DNA from: Chlamydiota bacterium
GTDB taxonomy: Bacteria; Chlamydiota; Chlamydiia; Chlamydiales; Parachlamydiaceae
Assembly (NCBI GenBank): GCA_013288825.1
Contig: JABDBC010000014.1
Coordinates: forward strand, 1 to 43,878
Reading direction: 5' to 3'
DNA: 43,878 nt
The notes beneath the pieces were generated by a model that ran no database searches, was not told where the DNA came from, and saw only the letters and a program-made list of their open reading frames with translations. How positions within the stretch are numbered: position 1 is the stretch's first letter; each line of letters starts with the position of its first letter. Below are positions 17,333 through 26,030 of the stretch, in pieces. The position numbers were made by a program, and so were the translations under genes.

Positions 17333-18040
17333 ATGAAATATGCTCTCTTACTAGCTTCTCTGCTGTTTTTCTCACCAAAACTTGTTGCCGATGAAATTCC
17401 AAAAATCACTGTTAGCGGCTCTGCAACTGTCCAAAAACCCGCAGAAAAAGCCTCGATAACAATAGGCGTCGTCACCACAGGCTCAGAGACCCAAAAAGCA
17501 TTGAAAAGCAATTCCGAAAAAATGGATTCGGTATTATCAAACATCAAAATATTGGGTCTGGATGGAAAAGAGATCCAAACGGGACGCTTCACAATATCTC
17601 CACAGTATAGTCCAGCCCCTCGCAACCCTCCGCCAGACTGGCATGCATCAATTGTGGGTTACGAAGTTCGAAATACACTCACGATCGAAACGACAAAGCT
17701 CAACTTAGTCAGCAAAATTATCGACACTGCAACACAATATGGAAGCAATCAGATTCAAAATTTATCGTTCACCCTCATAAAAGAAGATGAAGCAAAAGGA
17801 GAAGCAATAAGCGAAGCGATTAAACAAGCGCAACACTATGCAGAAGTAGCTGCAAAAGGGATAAATGCCGAATTGGGTGAAGTGATTGAGATTGGAATTA
17901 ATCCCCCCTACATCAATGTGCACAGCTCCAAAGCGGGGCGACTAGCTATGGCAACGGCAGATGTGCCAACGCCTATTGTCCCAGCTCAAGTAGAGGTATC
18001 GGCCACTGTTTCCATGACATACGCCATTCAAGGGCAATAA
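17333..18040 (+). CDS. SIMPL-domain (DUF541) periplasmic protein
   Basis: A 235-residue protein with an N-terminal signal peptide (MKYALLLASLLFFSPKLVAD). The rest is a single SIMPL/DUF541 domain: ITVSGSATVQKPAEKASITI at the start, GRFTISPQYSP and the central YEVRNTLTIE, then the helix GEAISEAIKQAQHYAEVAA. Members include E. coli YggE and BP26 of Brucella; they form oligomers in the periplasm or outer membrane and are linked with oxidative stress, but no reaction is known. It is divergent from F-box gene 1 with 89 bases between them. No lipobox is present. Confidence 0.88.
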   Translation: MKYALLLASLLFFSPKLVADEIPKITVSGSATVQKPAEKASITIGVVTTGSETQKALKSNSEKMDSVLSNIKILGLDGKEIQTGRFTISPQYSPAPRNPPPDWHASIVGYEVRNTLTIETTKLNLVSKIIDTATQYGSNQIQNLSFTLIKEDEAKGEAISEAIKQAQHYAEVAAKGINAELGEVIEIGINPPYINVHSSKAGRLAMATADVPTPIVPAQVEVSATVSMTYAIQGQ

Positions 18041-18149
18041 AATTTAATTGTGAGTGAAGCACCGCCCTTCTGCTTGCGACTTCACCCACAAGGCTGATGA
18101 AAAATGCTCTTTAGGGAAATTTTCTATGCAAATAAATCTACTTGATGTT

Positions 18150-18180
18150 ATTATAAGACTAGTCAGACTAGACAGAAAGG
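18150..18180 (+). promoter_or_regulatory. Leader of the TA operon with repeated AGACTAG motif
   Basis: AGACTAG occurs at 18156-18162 and again at 18165-18171, nine bases apart; the first is part of the palindrome GACTAGTC (18157-18164). A TTATAA at 18151 could be the -10 box. Phd/YefM antitoxins bind short repeated palindromes at this place, so this is a reasonable operator candidate. The ribosome site AAGGAGAT follows at 18177-18184. Confidence 0.4.
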
Positions 18181-18189
18181 AGATTTGTT

Positions 18190-18471
18190 ATGGGACATCA
18201 TCATTCTAAAGCAAACAAGTCAAAAAACACATGGCAAATACAAGAAGCCAAAGCCAAGTTTTCTCAACTTGTGCATGATTCAACGGAAAAAGGGCACCAA
18301 ATAATTACAAAGAATGGGGATCCTATCGCAGTTATTCTATCTATAAAGGATTACGACAAAATCATTCATCCGAAGAATTCCCTGCTTAATTTTTTTAAAA
18401 ATGCGCCATATCCCGAATTTGATTTAGATATACAACGCTCAAAGGATTTACCAAGAGAGGTTGAGTTGTGA
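18190..18471 (+). CDS. Phd/YefM-type antitoxin
   Basis: A 93-residue protein. The N-terminal two thirds follow the Phd/YefM antitoxin pattern: WQIQEAKAKFSQLVHDSTEK, then QIITKNGDPIAVILSIKDYD, which is the DNA-binding and dimerisation fold. The C-terminal part (NAPYPEFDLDIQRSKDLPRE) would be the toxin-wrapping segment. The first 13 residues are basic with HHH and are not part of the family. It is preceded by AAGGAGAT and overlaps the toxin gene by four bases (GTGA), indicating translational coupling. It likely represses its own operon and neutralises the PIN toxin. Confidence 0.9.
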   Translation: MGHHHSKANKSKNTWQIQEAKAKFSQLVHDSTEKGHQIITKNGDPIAVILSIKDYDKIIHPKNSLLNFFKNAPYPEFDLDIQRSKDLPREVEL

Positions 18472-18911
18472 GCTATTTATTAGATACCTGCATCCTCTCA
18501 AAACTGCGTAAGATAAAAAAACAATCTGACTTGAAATTAGAACATTGGCTAACCATGCACAATGAAAATTCTTTTTTTATTAGTGCTCTAACTTTCGGCG
18601 AAATTCAAACTGGAATTAACAAATTAAATCTAAAAAAAAATGATGAGAAACTAAAAAGAATAATTCTTGAGAATTGGTTTTTTGAAGAGTTGATTCCTCG
18701 ATTTCAAAATCGAATCCTATCTGTTGATTTTGAAGTCGTTTTAACATGGGGGAAGTTTTCTGGGGAGTGTAGGCAACGTGGTATCATCATTCCTGCTGTT
18801 GATGGTTTGATAGCAGCCACTGCAATTACTCATAATCTTACAGTAGTTACGGAAAATATTAAAGATTTTCTAGAAACCGGCGCGAGAGTATTCAACCCTT
18901 GGCTAAATTAA
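18468..18911 (+). CDS. PIN-domain (VapC-like) ribonuclease toxin
   Basis: A 147-residue PIN-domain protein starting with GTG at 18468. Acidic residues expected for a metal-dependent RNase are visible: YLLDTCILS at the start, ALTFGEIQTGI, and DGLIAATAITHNLTVVTENI near the end. VapC toxins cut tRNA or rRNA when free of the antitoxin. The gene overlaps its antitoxin by four bases. Its last four bases also overlap the end of the convergent second F-box gene, an unusually tight arrangement that suggests the cassette landed between the F-box paralogs or that they expanded around it. Confidence 0.9.
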   Translation: MSYLLDTCILSKLRKIKKQSDLKLEHWLTMHNENSFFISALTFGEIQTGINKLNLKKNDEKLKRIILENWFFEELIPRFQNRILSVDFEVVLTWGKFSGECRQRGIIIPAVDGLIAATAITHNLTVVTENIKDFLETGARVFNPWLN

Positions 18912-21900
18912 TAAAATGACTCGCCTTCATAAAGAAGGCTGTTTTTAGGATCGGTGAGTAACGTCTTGGCAACTTCTTCAACAAAACCCCTGATTAAAGC
19001 CGCACACGCCTCTGGTGAGAGCATATAGAAAGCTTTCCTTCCCTCTTGATACAATATTTTTGGGTCCGTTGGAATTGGACCTTCCAAAATTCTAGGGAAA
19101 AGAATCTTGTAGTAATCTTGCTCTAAATATAAGAATCGATTGCGAGTCTCATCACTGAGTTCTGGCGGAGCTCTTAAAATAGCCTCTGCAATTGAGTCCA
19201 ATGTATGTTTAAAAATGGCAAGTTTTATATAGGGATAATTTACTTTAGGTATTTCTGAACGAAGATGGGTAATTTCTAAGAGATATGATCCTATGAATTC
19301 AGGCGTGGTAGGAGTGATCAACCGTTTAATATCCAAAATAGCTTTTCGTGTAGATGTGGGTAAGTTATAAAACTTAGGCCGATCAAAGTGATATGCTAAG
19401 GAAAGAAGAAGATTGTCATGGTTTTTTAAATCAATAGAACCAATATCAATTTGAGACTCTGTGTTCATAAAAATAGCTCGAAATTTTGGGTCTATTCTGA
19501 TACATTTTTGAGTAGGTTGCGGGATTGGGAAATGCGGAGAAAATTCCTCCCCAGTTTCGTAATTCCAAATCTTATAACCAAAATTATTGCAAAACAGGAC
19601 ATAATTACCATTATAGGTTATTATTTTGAGATCAACTCTGTCTGTTTCAGCTTCACCAAGCAAGAAAGAGTGTGAACGATTTGAGCTCTGTTGTATATAA
19701 AGATTATTTGATTGCAATAATTCTTTTTCAGATATTGGAAGCTTATTTGCATCAATCAAACAACGCAATTTAGGATCATAATTAATTTTCCAAACTCTGA
19801 TACAATACTCATAACTAATAATAACATGATTTTGATTTGTTACTGTAATGGACGACGGCTTTTGTAAATTTTCTAGTGGCGGCAACGGACTCTCTGAAAG
19901 AAGCTGATAATATTTCCAAGTCTTATCTCCAGAAGACGGTGGTATTACAATTGAAGTTGGGATTAGGATATCCATACTCTCTACAAGTAATAAATCATTA
20001 TTCAGTATTTTTATTGTTTTAATGGGCTCGTCCCCTACTTTGAAAGATTCTGCAAATCCATTATCCAGATTTATACGATGAATCTCTCCTGTGGATGTTC
20101 CTATGAAAAGTTTATTTGCCAATCGATCAAGCTTGAAGCAGTGGTTTCTAGCTCGCATTGGATAGATGATTTCTTTTTTTGAAAGGGTACAAGTCTTTAG
20201 GTTCCATACTCGAATCGTATTGTCGACATCTTGCGTAACTAGAGTGTCATCGACTCCGAGTACATGATGAGCAACAGGCCTGAGATGTGTAAGAGAGCCT
20301 CTGATTGTTTTATCGCTCTTCATTATAATAATTTTAGAACTATCACCTTCAACATATAATAAATGGAATTCACCATCTATTAAAATAGGCTGGAAATTTC
20401 GAATTTCGTCCTCTAATCTAAAATCCTGCATTACCCGCTTATCTTCCAAATTATAAACAAGGAGGCGTGTTATTGGCCCGTTATCAGCTTGGATAACGGC
20501 AAACATACCAGCAGAATCGAATTTTATAGCCTTAAACTTTACATCAACGGCCCTACATTTAAGGGGAAAGGATCTCAAGTGGTAAAAGTAATGATTCGCT
20601 CTGAGAAACTTTTCTCGCCAGCTCAACTCAGGGAAGAAGCCTGCCTTGTTATCGCTTTCAAGAGGAATGGAACATAGTCCAAAATGCCTTTGAAACAAAA
20701 CATGCATCGCCTCAGTGTTTGAAGTTAAGACTCTCAATTTTTTGCTAATATAGGCACATTGAAGCACGTTTCTCTTAGACAGAAAGGCTACAATACAGCC
20801 CCATACGGCTGGGGGGAATAAATGAAAAAAATTCCGCCCAGGAAGAGGTTTAATGGACGACACTTTTGTAGAAATGGTTGATCTAGCAACTGGAAAGCTC
20901 GCTTCTTTCTTTTCTCCCTCTAGGAATCTCATTTGTCTTTCTTTGAGTAAGGATTCAATGCACTCAATACAATTTTTTCTGTTTAACTCACTATTTAAAT
21001 CGGGCAAATTGCCTTCTCGTGGAAAAATTCCTTTCCTCATCCTAACCGGGAGTTTTTCCCAACGCTTAGGAATTGTTAATATAAGCCTGGGAAGATTACT
21101 TTTAAGATCTTTAACAAGGCGCGTTATGTAGGCATGATAGATTGCATGGCCTATTACATTACGTTTAGGTAGAAGAGAATAAAAGTCTGGCGAAGGATAG
21201 ATTGACAGCAATAAATCCCGATCGATGGTTAAGAATTCGGAAGCTGTCAAAGGCCAAATTGTAAGGAGCGAGTGCGCGATCGCTGGCTTGGAACTAGAAA
21301 TAGGATTTAAAATATTTCCACAATCTTTACCTTTAAATGAATATGCTGCGATATGAAGAAGCTGATCTTCTTCCATCAAAGAATAATCTAATTGAGTGAC
21401 TTCTTGTCTTAGATGTGAATTATATATGGATGAGAAAAATTTTCCATTATATCCTGCTGGAGTGAAAACTGAGGTAACCGTCCGTCCTAAAATCTCTCCG
21501 TTTAGTACATTGATGCACGTTGCGGTCGTAGAGTTAGTGACAAGCATAATATGATCAAAGGTATGGGAGATAGCTTTGATCCGCGTATCTAGAATTTTAG
21601 AAAATGGTCTAATTGTTATGCAGCGGGGCTCTGAGTCTTTGCCAAACAGAACATTTTGATTACAATTCCAAATATCTATAGTCCCATCATCATGACCAAT
21701 ACAGAGACGATCATTGGGGGTGATGTGAGAAACTGCAACTCCGGTTGGCGGTGGGACGAAAGAGAAGCATCCTAATCCAAACTTGTCAGTCTTGGGATTA
21801 TATAGTATTCTCGATATCGTCATGGCATCTTCACTAGCGCTAAAGACCATTTCATCACTTATCATGAGGGTGTGAACTGGCTTGTTATGAAGCGTTCTGA

Positions 21901-22810
21901 ATTGCGAAAAGATGCTTTCTAATGATTCGATTATGCGAAATAACTTTGTAGTGCAGTCAGTGCTATCTCTTCTTTCTCTTAGAAAAATCACCCTATCTCT
22001 TTCCTTTTCAATTTTTTGAAAAAAGGCTTCTCCACCAAGAAAATACTCATGTATCATTTTACCAGTAATTCTATTCCAAAAACGTATGCGCCCAGCGGGA
22101 CTTGTCGCAGCAAAAGTAGTTGGATCGATTTCGTCTATTCTTTCAGAAAAATGGAAATCAGGAAATTCATAAACTGTACTTCCAGCAATAATATCGCAAA
22201 GAAATAGCTTACCCAAAGAAGGAGAGTTAATAAGGACTTGGTTGCCTCCATCGATGGGGTACACCACTGTTACTGTTTCTTGAGTTTTATCTGTTCTCCC
22301 TTTGGGTATATCAATTTCGATCCCTGGATCCATAGTGCCCGGAAAAGTCTTCACTTTGTGAGAAGTTGTAGCGAAAAAGCTCCGCGAAGAAATAGGGCAA
22401 ATGTTTCTAAACTCCATATCAAGTTTTAATCGTATCAGTTGTTTTTTATCGACGGCGCTTCTTTTTAAATTGTAAAATATTCGTATTAATTTCCTATAGG
22501 AGGCATAATATGTGTCGTCAATATGATTTAAGTAGGGATTATATTGACAAGGGTAGTCCCTCGACATTAAATACCTATTCATTGATTCGTTGCTTGCCGC
22601 TTGTTGACATCTGTGTGAAACACTTCCAAATCTAAAAATATCGCTGTGATGGGCAAAAGGTAGAATAGCCCGAAAAATGATATATGCTTTTACAATTTTT
22701 ACATCTATTGGATTGAGAACTACGGTCGATGACATTGTTGCGGAAGCGTCAGAATCCCCACCGACGATGTATTTTTTAGAACCTGATCCTGATGGCTCCA
22801 GTGATAACAT
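18908..22810 (-). CDS. Giant F-box/beta-propeller protein (paralog 2)
   Basis: A 1300-residue paralog of the protein at 13416-17243, with the same two-half plan: F-box-like start (ILPFAHHSDIFRFGSVSH), propeller with GRIRFWNRITGK and GTIDIWNCN blades, linker, second F-box-like unit (FHLFPPAVWGCIVAFLSKRN), second propeller with TIRVWNLKTC, and helical tail ending in YQEGRKAFYMLSPEACAALI. The C-terminal part is the best conserved between paralogs; the first 30 residues are unrelated. AAAGGAT lies eight bases before the start at 22810. It ends in a four-base overlap with the PIN toxin gene. A host-directed ubiquitin-ligase adaptor role is inferred from architecture only. Confidence 0.75.
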   Translation of the reverse strand: MLSLEPSGSGSKKYIVGGDSDASATMSSTVVLNPIDVKIVKAYIIFRAILPFAHHSDIFRFGSVSHRCQQAASNESMNRYLMSRDYPCQYNPYLNHIDDTYYASYRKLIRIFYNLKRSAVDKKQLIRLKLDMEFRNICPISSRSFFATTSHKVKTFPGTMDPGIEIDIPKGRTDKTQETVTVVYPIDGGNQVLINSPSLGKLFLCDIIAGSTVYEFPDFHFSERIDEIDPTTFAATSPAGRIRFWNRITGKMIHEYFLGGEAFFQKIEKERDRVIFLRERRDSTDCTTKLFRIIESLESIFSQFRTLHNKPVHTLMISDEMVFSASEDAMTISRILYNPKTDKFGLGCFSFVPPPTGVAVSHITPNDRLCIGHDDGTIDIWNCNQNVLFGKDSEPRCITIRPFSKILDTRIKAISHTFDHIMLVTNSTTATCINVLNGEILGRTVTSVFTPAGYNGKFFSSIYNSHLRQEVTQLDYSLMEEDQLLHIAAYSFKGKDCGNILNPISSSKPAIAHSLLTIWPLTASEFLTIDRDLLLSIYPSPDFYSLLPKRNVIGHAIYHAYITRLVKDLKSNLPRLILTIPKRWEKLPVRMRKGIFPREGNLPDLNSELNRKNCIECIESLLKERQMRFLEGEKKEASFPVARSTISTKVSSIKPLPGRNFFHLFPPAVWGCIVAFLSKRNVLQCAYISKKLRVLTSNTEAMHVLFQRHFGLCSIPLESDNKAGFFPELSWREKFLRANHYFYHLRSFPLKCRAVDVKFKAIKFDSAGMFAVIQADNGPITRLLVYNLEDKRVMQDFRLEDEIRNFQPILIDGEFHLLYVEGDSSKIIIMKSDKTIRGSLTHLRPVAHHVLGVDDTLVTQDVDNTIRVWNLKTCTLSKKEIIYPMRARNHCFKLDRLANKLFIGTSTGEIHRINLDNGFAESFKVGDEPIKTIKILNNDLLLVESMDILIPTSIVIPPSSGDKTWKYYQLLSESPLPPLENLQKPSSITVTNQNHVIISYEYCIRVWKINYDPKLRCLIDANKLPISEKELLQSNNLYIQQSSNRSHSFLLGEAETDRVDLKIITYNGNYVLFCNNFGYKIWNYETGEEFSPHFPIPQPTQKCIRIDPKFRAIFMNTESQIDIGSIDLKNHDNLLLSLAYHFDRPKFYNLPTSTRKAILDIKRLITPTTPEFIGSYLLEITHLRSEIPKVNYPYIKLAIFKHTLDSIAEAILRAPPELSDETRNRFLYLEQDYYKILFPRILEGPIPTDPKILYQEGRKAFYMLSPEACAALIRGFVEEVAKTLLTDPKNSLLYEGESFY

Positions 22811-22830
22811 AAATAAATCCTTTATTTTCT

Positions 22831-22888
22831 CGTTTTATCCTTGATTGATTCGTGATATTTTAGGATAGTTCAGATTTAATACAAACAA
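22831..22888 (-). promoter_or_regulatory. Repeat R1 with candidate promoter of F-box gene 2
   Basis: A diverged copy of the R1 repeat (TTTTATCCTTGATTGATT, then TTTTAGGATAGTTCAGATTT). On the reverse strand TTGTAT (22884-22879) and TAAAAT (22862-22857) keep the 16-base spacing seen in front of F-box gene 1. Confidence 0.5.
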
Positions 22889-22936
22889 CTATTGTGTTTA
22901 GAGTTGCTCACATCTGTTCAAGGCCGATGAAATAAA

Positions 22937-24409
22937 ATGCTTTTTAAAAGACCTTTTTTTGCATTACTCCTATTGCTATGCGGCTGTCAGGTGGGTCCCC
23001 ACTATAAAGAACCTTGCGTTGAAACACCTAACAATTGGAAAGCACCTGCAGAAATTCAAGATGAAGCTCCTTGTCCAGATATCTGCTATTGGTGGGAAAT
23101 CTTCCAAGATCCTACTCTAAATGGCTTGGAAGAACTTGCTATCCAAAATAACCCCAATCTCTTCGTAGCAATGGCCAGAATAAATGAAGCATGGGCCAAC
23201 GCAGGCATTAATCGCGCAAATCTCTATCCACAATATACTTTGAACCCCTCTTATGCAAACACTGGCATGCTTTTTAAAATCTATCTTCCTCCAGGGGTTG
23301 TTTTTCCCGTTCCCGACCCAACTGTATTCCAAAAACCCTTCCGTATCCATCAAATGCAATATACTCTGCCAGTAAATGTAAACTATGAAATTGACCTCTG
23401 GGGCAAAAATCAAAGCGCATTTAAATCAGCTGTTTATAACGCCTATGCTCAAGAGGAAGCCTACCGCGTTTCTCTATTAAGCCTTACCACCACCCTTGCA
23501 AGCAGCTATTTTAACCTGCGCACTTTAGATGCCACTATCATTCTTCTTGAGAAAACTCTACAAAATCGGCGAAAAGCCCAGGAGCTTGCCCAAACGCGCT
23601 TCGAAAAAGGTTTGCGCAATTATTCTGATGTTGCCAGTTTCTCCCTAGAATTTTCAAATACCGAATCGGACCTTCAAGATGCCCTCCGACAAAGAACTGT
23701 ACAAGAAAATACAATCGCGACTCTTATCGGAATTCCAGCGCCTGTTTTCCAGCTCGAACGAAATCCTCTAACAGAACAGCCACCAGCAATTCCTGCTGGG
23801 ATTCCTTCGACAGTCCTTGAAAATCGACCCGACATCGCTGAAGCAGAGCGTACAATGGCTGCTGAGCATGCTCAGATCAACGTTGCTTATGCCTCCTATT
23901 TCCCTTCTTTTAGCTTGACGGGGACTTTAGGCTATTTGAGCCCTACTTTCAAGGACTTCCTAACCTGGAAAAGTCGTTTATGGGCGTTAGGAGTCAGCAT
24001 TGCTCAGATATTATTCGACGGTGGACGCACTGATTCCACTGTAGATGCCTCTTGGGCGAGATTTGCTCAGGCAACAGGAGCCTATCAACAACAGGTCTTA
24101 ACAGCTTTTGAAGAGGTTGAAGACGCCCTAAATAACTTAGAATATCAAAAAAAGCAGTACGATAGCCTTAAACATTCTGTCGATGATGCTGAAAGGCTTG
24201 TGCAGATATCAGGAAGGCAGTTTCAGCAAGGACTAATTAATTACAACGATGTAGTTATAAATGAGCGGTCGGAATTGAGTGCACAGAGCTATTATGTGAA
24301 TATTCTTGGTGTGCGGTACCAATCGACGATACAGCTGATCAAAGCCCTCGGCGGCACCTGGGACTGTATCTCCGACTCCAATTCTGACTCCGAGTTCGAG
24401 CGCGAATAA
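22937..24409 (+). CDS. Outer-membrane efflux lipoprotein (NodT/OprM/TolC family)
   Basis: A 490-residue outer-membrane factor. The N-terminus is a lipoprotein signal with lipobox LLCGC, followed by QVGPHYKEP, the usual opening of NodT-type proteins. Two OEP repeats are visible, each with a beta part and long helices (first ending near ARTRF-like QTRFEKGLRNYSD; second with GRQFQQGLINYNDVV). It forms the trimeric channel of tripartite pumps. The likely partner is the membrane fusion protein and ABC pump encoded convergently at 24908-30214. The C-terminus carries a short Ser/Asp/Glu-rich tail (SDSNSDSEFERE). Confidence 0.92.
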   Translation: MLFKRPFFALLLLLCGCQVGPHYKEPCVETPNNWKAPAEIQDEAPCPDICYWWEIFQDPTLNGLEELAIQNNPNLFVAMARINEAWANAGINRANLYPQYTLNPSYANTGMLFKIYLPPGVVFPVPDPTVFQKPFRIHQMQYTLPVNVNYEIDLWGKNQSAFKSAVYNAYAQEEAYRVSLLSLTTTLASSYFNLRTLDATIILLEKTLQNRRKAQELAQTRFEKGLRNYSDVASFSLEFSNTESDLQDALRQRTVQENTIATLIGIPAPVFQLERNPLTEQPPAIPAGIPSTVLENRPDIAEAERTMAAEHAQINVAYASYFPSFSLTGTLGYLSPTFKDFLTWKSRLWALGVSIAQILFDGGRTDSTVDASWARFAQATGAYQQQVLTAFEEVEDALNNLEYQKKQYDSLKHSVDDAERLVQISGRQFQQGLINYNDVVINERSELSAQSYYVNILGVRYQSTIQLIKALGGTWDCISDSNSDSEFERE

Positions 24410-24411
24410 GA

Positions 24412-24886
24412 TTTTACCACAGAGATCACAGAGAACACAAGGGAGAGAGAAGAGGAGTAGAGTGGAGGAAGAAACATCTTAAATTAAACAGACTTTCCAA
24501 TTGTGCCGGCCCTCCGGGACGGGGTGGGTTGTTTGGCGCTTACCCAGGCTTCGCTTACCCCTCCGGGGAGCTTCAGCCTGGGCTATTATGTTAACAGTCC
24601 CTCCGGGCTGTATGTGGATGCTTTTGTTGGAAAATCAATTTTTCACACTGCCCGGAGGGCTGTTTACATAATAGCCCAGGCTGAAGCTCCCCGGAGGGGT
24701 AAGCGAAGCCTGGGTAAGCGCCAAACAACCCATCCAGTCCCGGAGGGCCGGCACAAACCAATACCGTTGGCCTGCGTCTTTGCGTTGAATTTTTTGGAAA
24801 GTCTGTTTAATTTTCAGATGTTTCTTCCTCCACTCTACCTCTCCCCTCCCTCCCCCTGTGTTCTCTGTGATCTCTGTGGTAGAAAA
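24412..24886. repeat. Family E palindrome with nested family B palindrome
   Basis: Outer arms 24412-24499 and about 24794-24886 are complementary (TTTTACCACAGAGATCACAG against its complement; AAACAGACTTTCCAA against its complement). Between them sits a separate palindrome, 24502-24755, which opens with TGTGCCGGCCCTCCGGGAC and closes with the complement. The inner element is a copy of the one at 38267-38518, so it appears to have inserted into the outer one. About 38 extra bases lie on the right side only, and TCTGTGGTAGAAAAAA is tandemly doubled at the right end. The whole non-coding gap 24410-24907 is occupied. A forward ORF across it is spurious. Confidence 0.9.
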
Positions 24887-24907
24887 AAAATCTGTGGTAG
24901 AAAAAAA

Positions 24908-26029
24908 TTACGAGGTTTGATGCTCGAGACGGCGCCGGAAGAGCCACCCAGCTGCCGTTAAATTCACCGCTGCTATCACCGCCATCGGCCAGACATTACT
25001 CAACACAATGTTCGCTGGCATCCCCTTCAGCATCACCCCTTTCGCTATAACCAAATAATAACGCAAAGGATTAGCATAGGTTACCACCTGCAGCCACGAA
25101 GGCATATTTTCAATCGGAGTTGCAAAGCCCGACAGCAACACTGCAGGACTCATAAAAATAAATGTTCCCAATATCGCCTGCTGCTGCGTAGAACAAAGGG
25201 AGGAAATAAATAACCCATTCCCCACAATAGCACTAATAAACACAAACATTCCAAAATAAAGCACTGGAAGTGATCCTACGAAAGGTATCCCAAAAATAAA
25301 CACCGCGGCAGAAATAATCACCGTCCCTTCAATCATCCCTATAACGATTGCTGGGATTGTTTTGCCCAATAGAATTTCCGATGGCGAAAGCGGCGTCACC
25401 AATAGCTGATCAAAAGTCCCCATTTCCCGTTCCCTAGCTACTGACAGTGCTGTCACAGTCAAACCCACTAACATGGTCAAAATACCGCTAAGATTGGGAA
25501 TGTTAAACCAATAATAGAGCAAGTTTGGATTAAACCAATTGCGCGATACCAGCTGAGTATTCTGTTGATTTACTTCTGCGCGCGCCTCAAACTCATCGTT
25601 AAACTGTCTGATAATCTCAACAGAATAGCCTGCGATAATCTGGGCTGAATTGGACTTTCTTCCATCCAGGATCAACTGAACTTGGGCAGCTTTTTTGGCA
25701 TCTAGATTGCGAGAAAACTGTTCATCAAGTGACACAACCATAGTCCCTCTCTGATTGTCCAAAAAGGGGGCAATTTCTGAAATTGAGTGCAAATAAGAAA
25801 TATGTGTGAAGACGGGAGCTCCATGAAACCGCTGCAACAGTTCGAATCCCTTTTCCCCATTGTCGCGATTTAGAATTCCTATGGTGACATTCTGGACATC
25901 TAGGGTTGCTGCAAATGCAAAAATACAAAGTTGGATGATGGGAGGAACGATGAGAACAGCTCGACTCTTTTTGTCCCGCCACACAGCCAGGAATTCCTTA
26001 TACATCAACGATAATACACGCCACAACAT
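24908..26029 (-). CDS. ABC-2 type permease of drug efflux pump (YbhR-like)
   Basis: A 373-residue ABC-2 permease: one N-terminal membrane segment (VLIVPPIIQLCIFAFAATLD), a large periplasmic domain (about 45-175), then five membrane segments with the ABC-2 signature around VAREREMGTFDQLLVTPLSP. It starts one base after the stop of the other permease gene and is its paralog, so they form the heterodimeric membrane part of the pump. It is the last gene of the operon and runs up to the nested palindrome. Confidence 0.9.
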   Translation of the reverse strand: MLWRVLSLMYKEFLAVWRDKKSRAVLIVPPIIQLCIFAFAATLDVQNVTIGILNRDNGEKGFELLQRFHGAPVFTHISYLHSISEIAPFLDNQRGTMVVSLDEQFSRNLDAKKAAQVQLILDGRKSNSAQIIAGYSVEIIRQFNDEFEARAEVNQQNTQLVSRNWFNPNLLYYWFNIPNLSGILTMLVGLTVTALSVAREREMGTFDQLLVTPLSPSEILLGKTIPAIVIGMIEGTVIISAAVFIFGIPFVGSLPVLYFGMFVFISAIVGNGLFISSLCSTQQQAILGTFIFMSPAVLLSGFATPIENMPSWLQVVTYANPLRYYLVIAKGVMLKGMPANIVLSNVWPMAVIAAVNLTAAGWLFRRRLEHQTS

Positions 26030-26030
26030 A

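Noticed and set aside
24503-24961. Forward ORF of 152 codons across the nested palindrome
   Set aside because: Its sequence is entirely made of inverted repeat, with no ribosome site and no family pattern.
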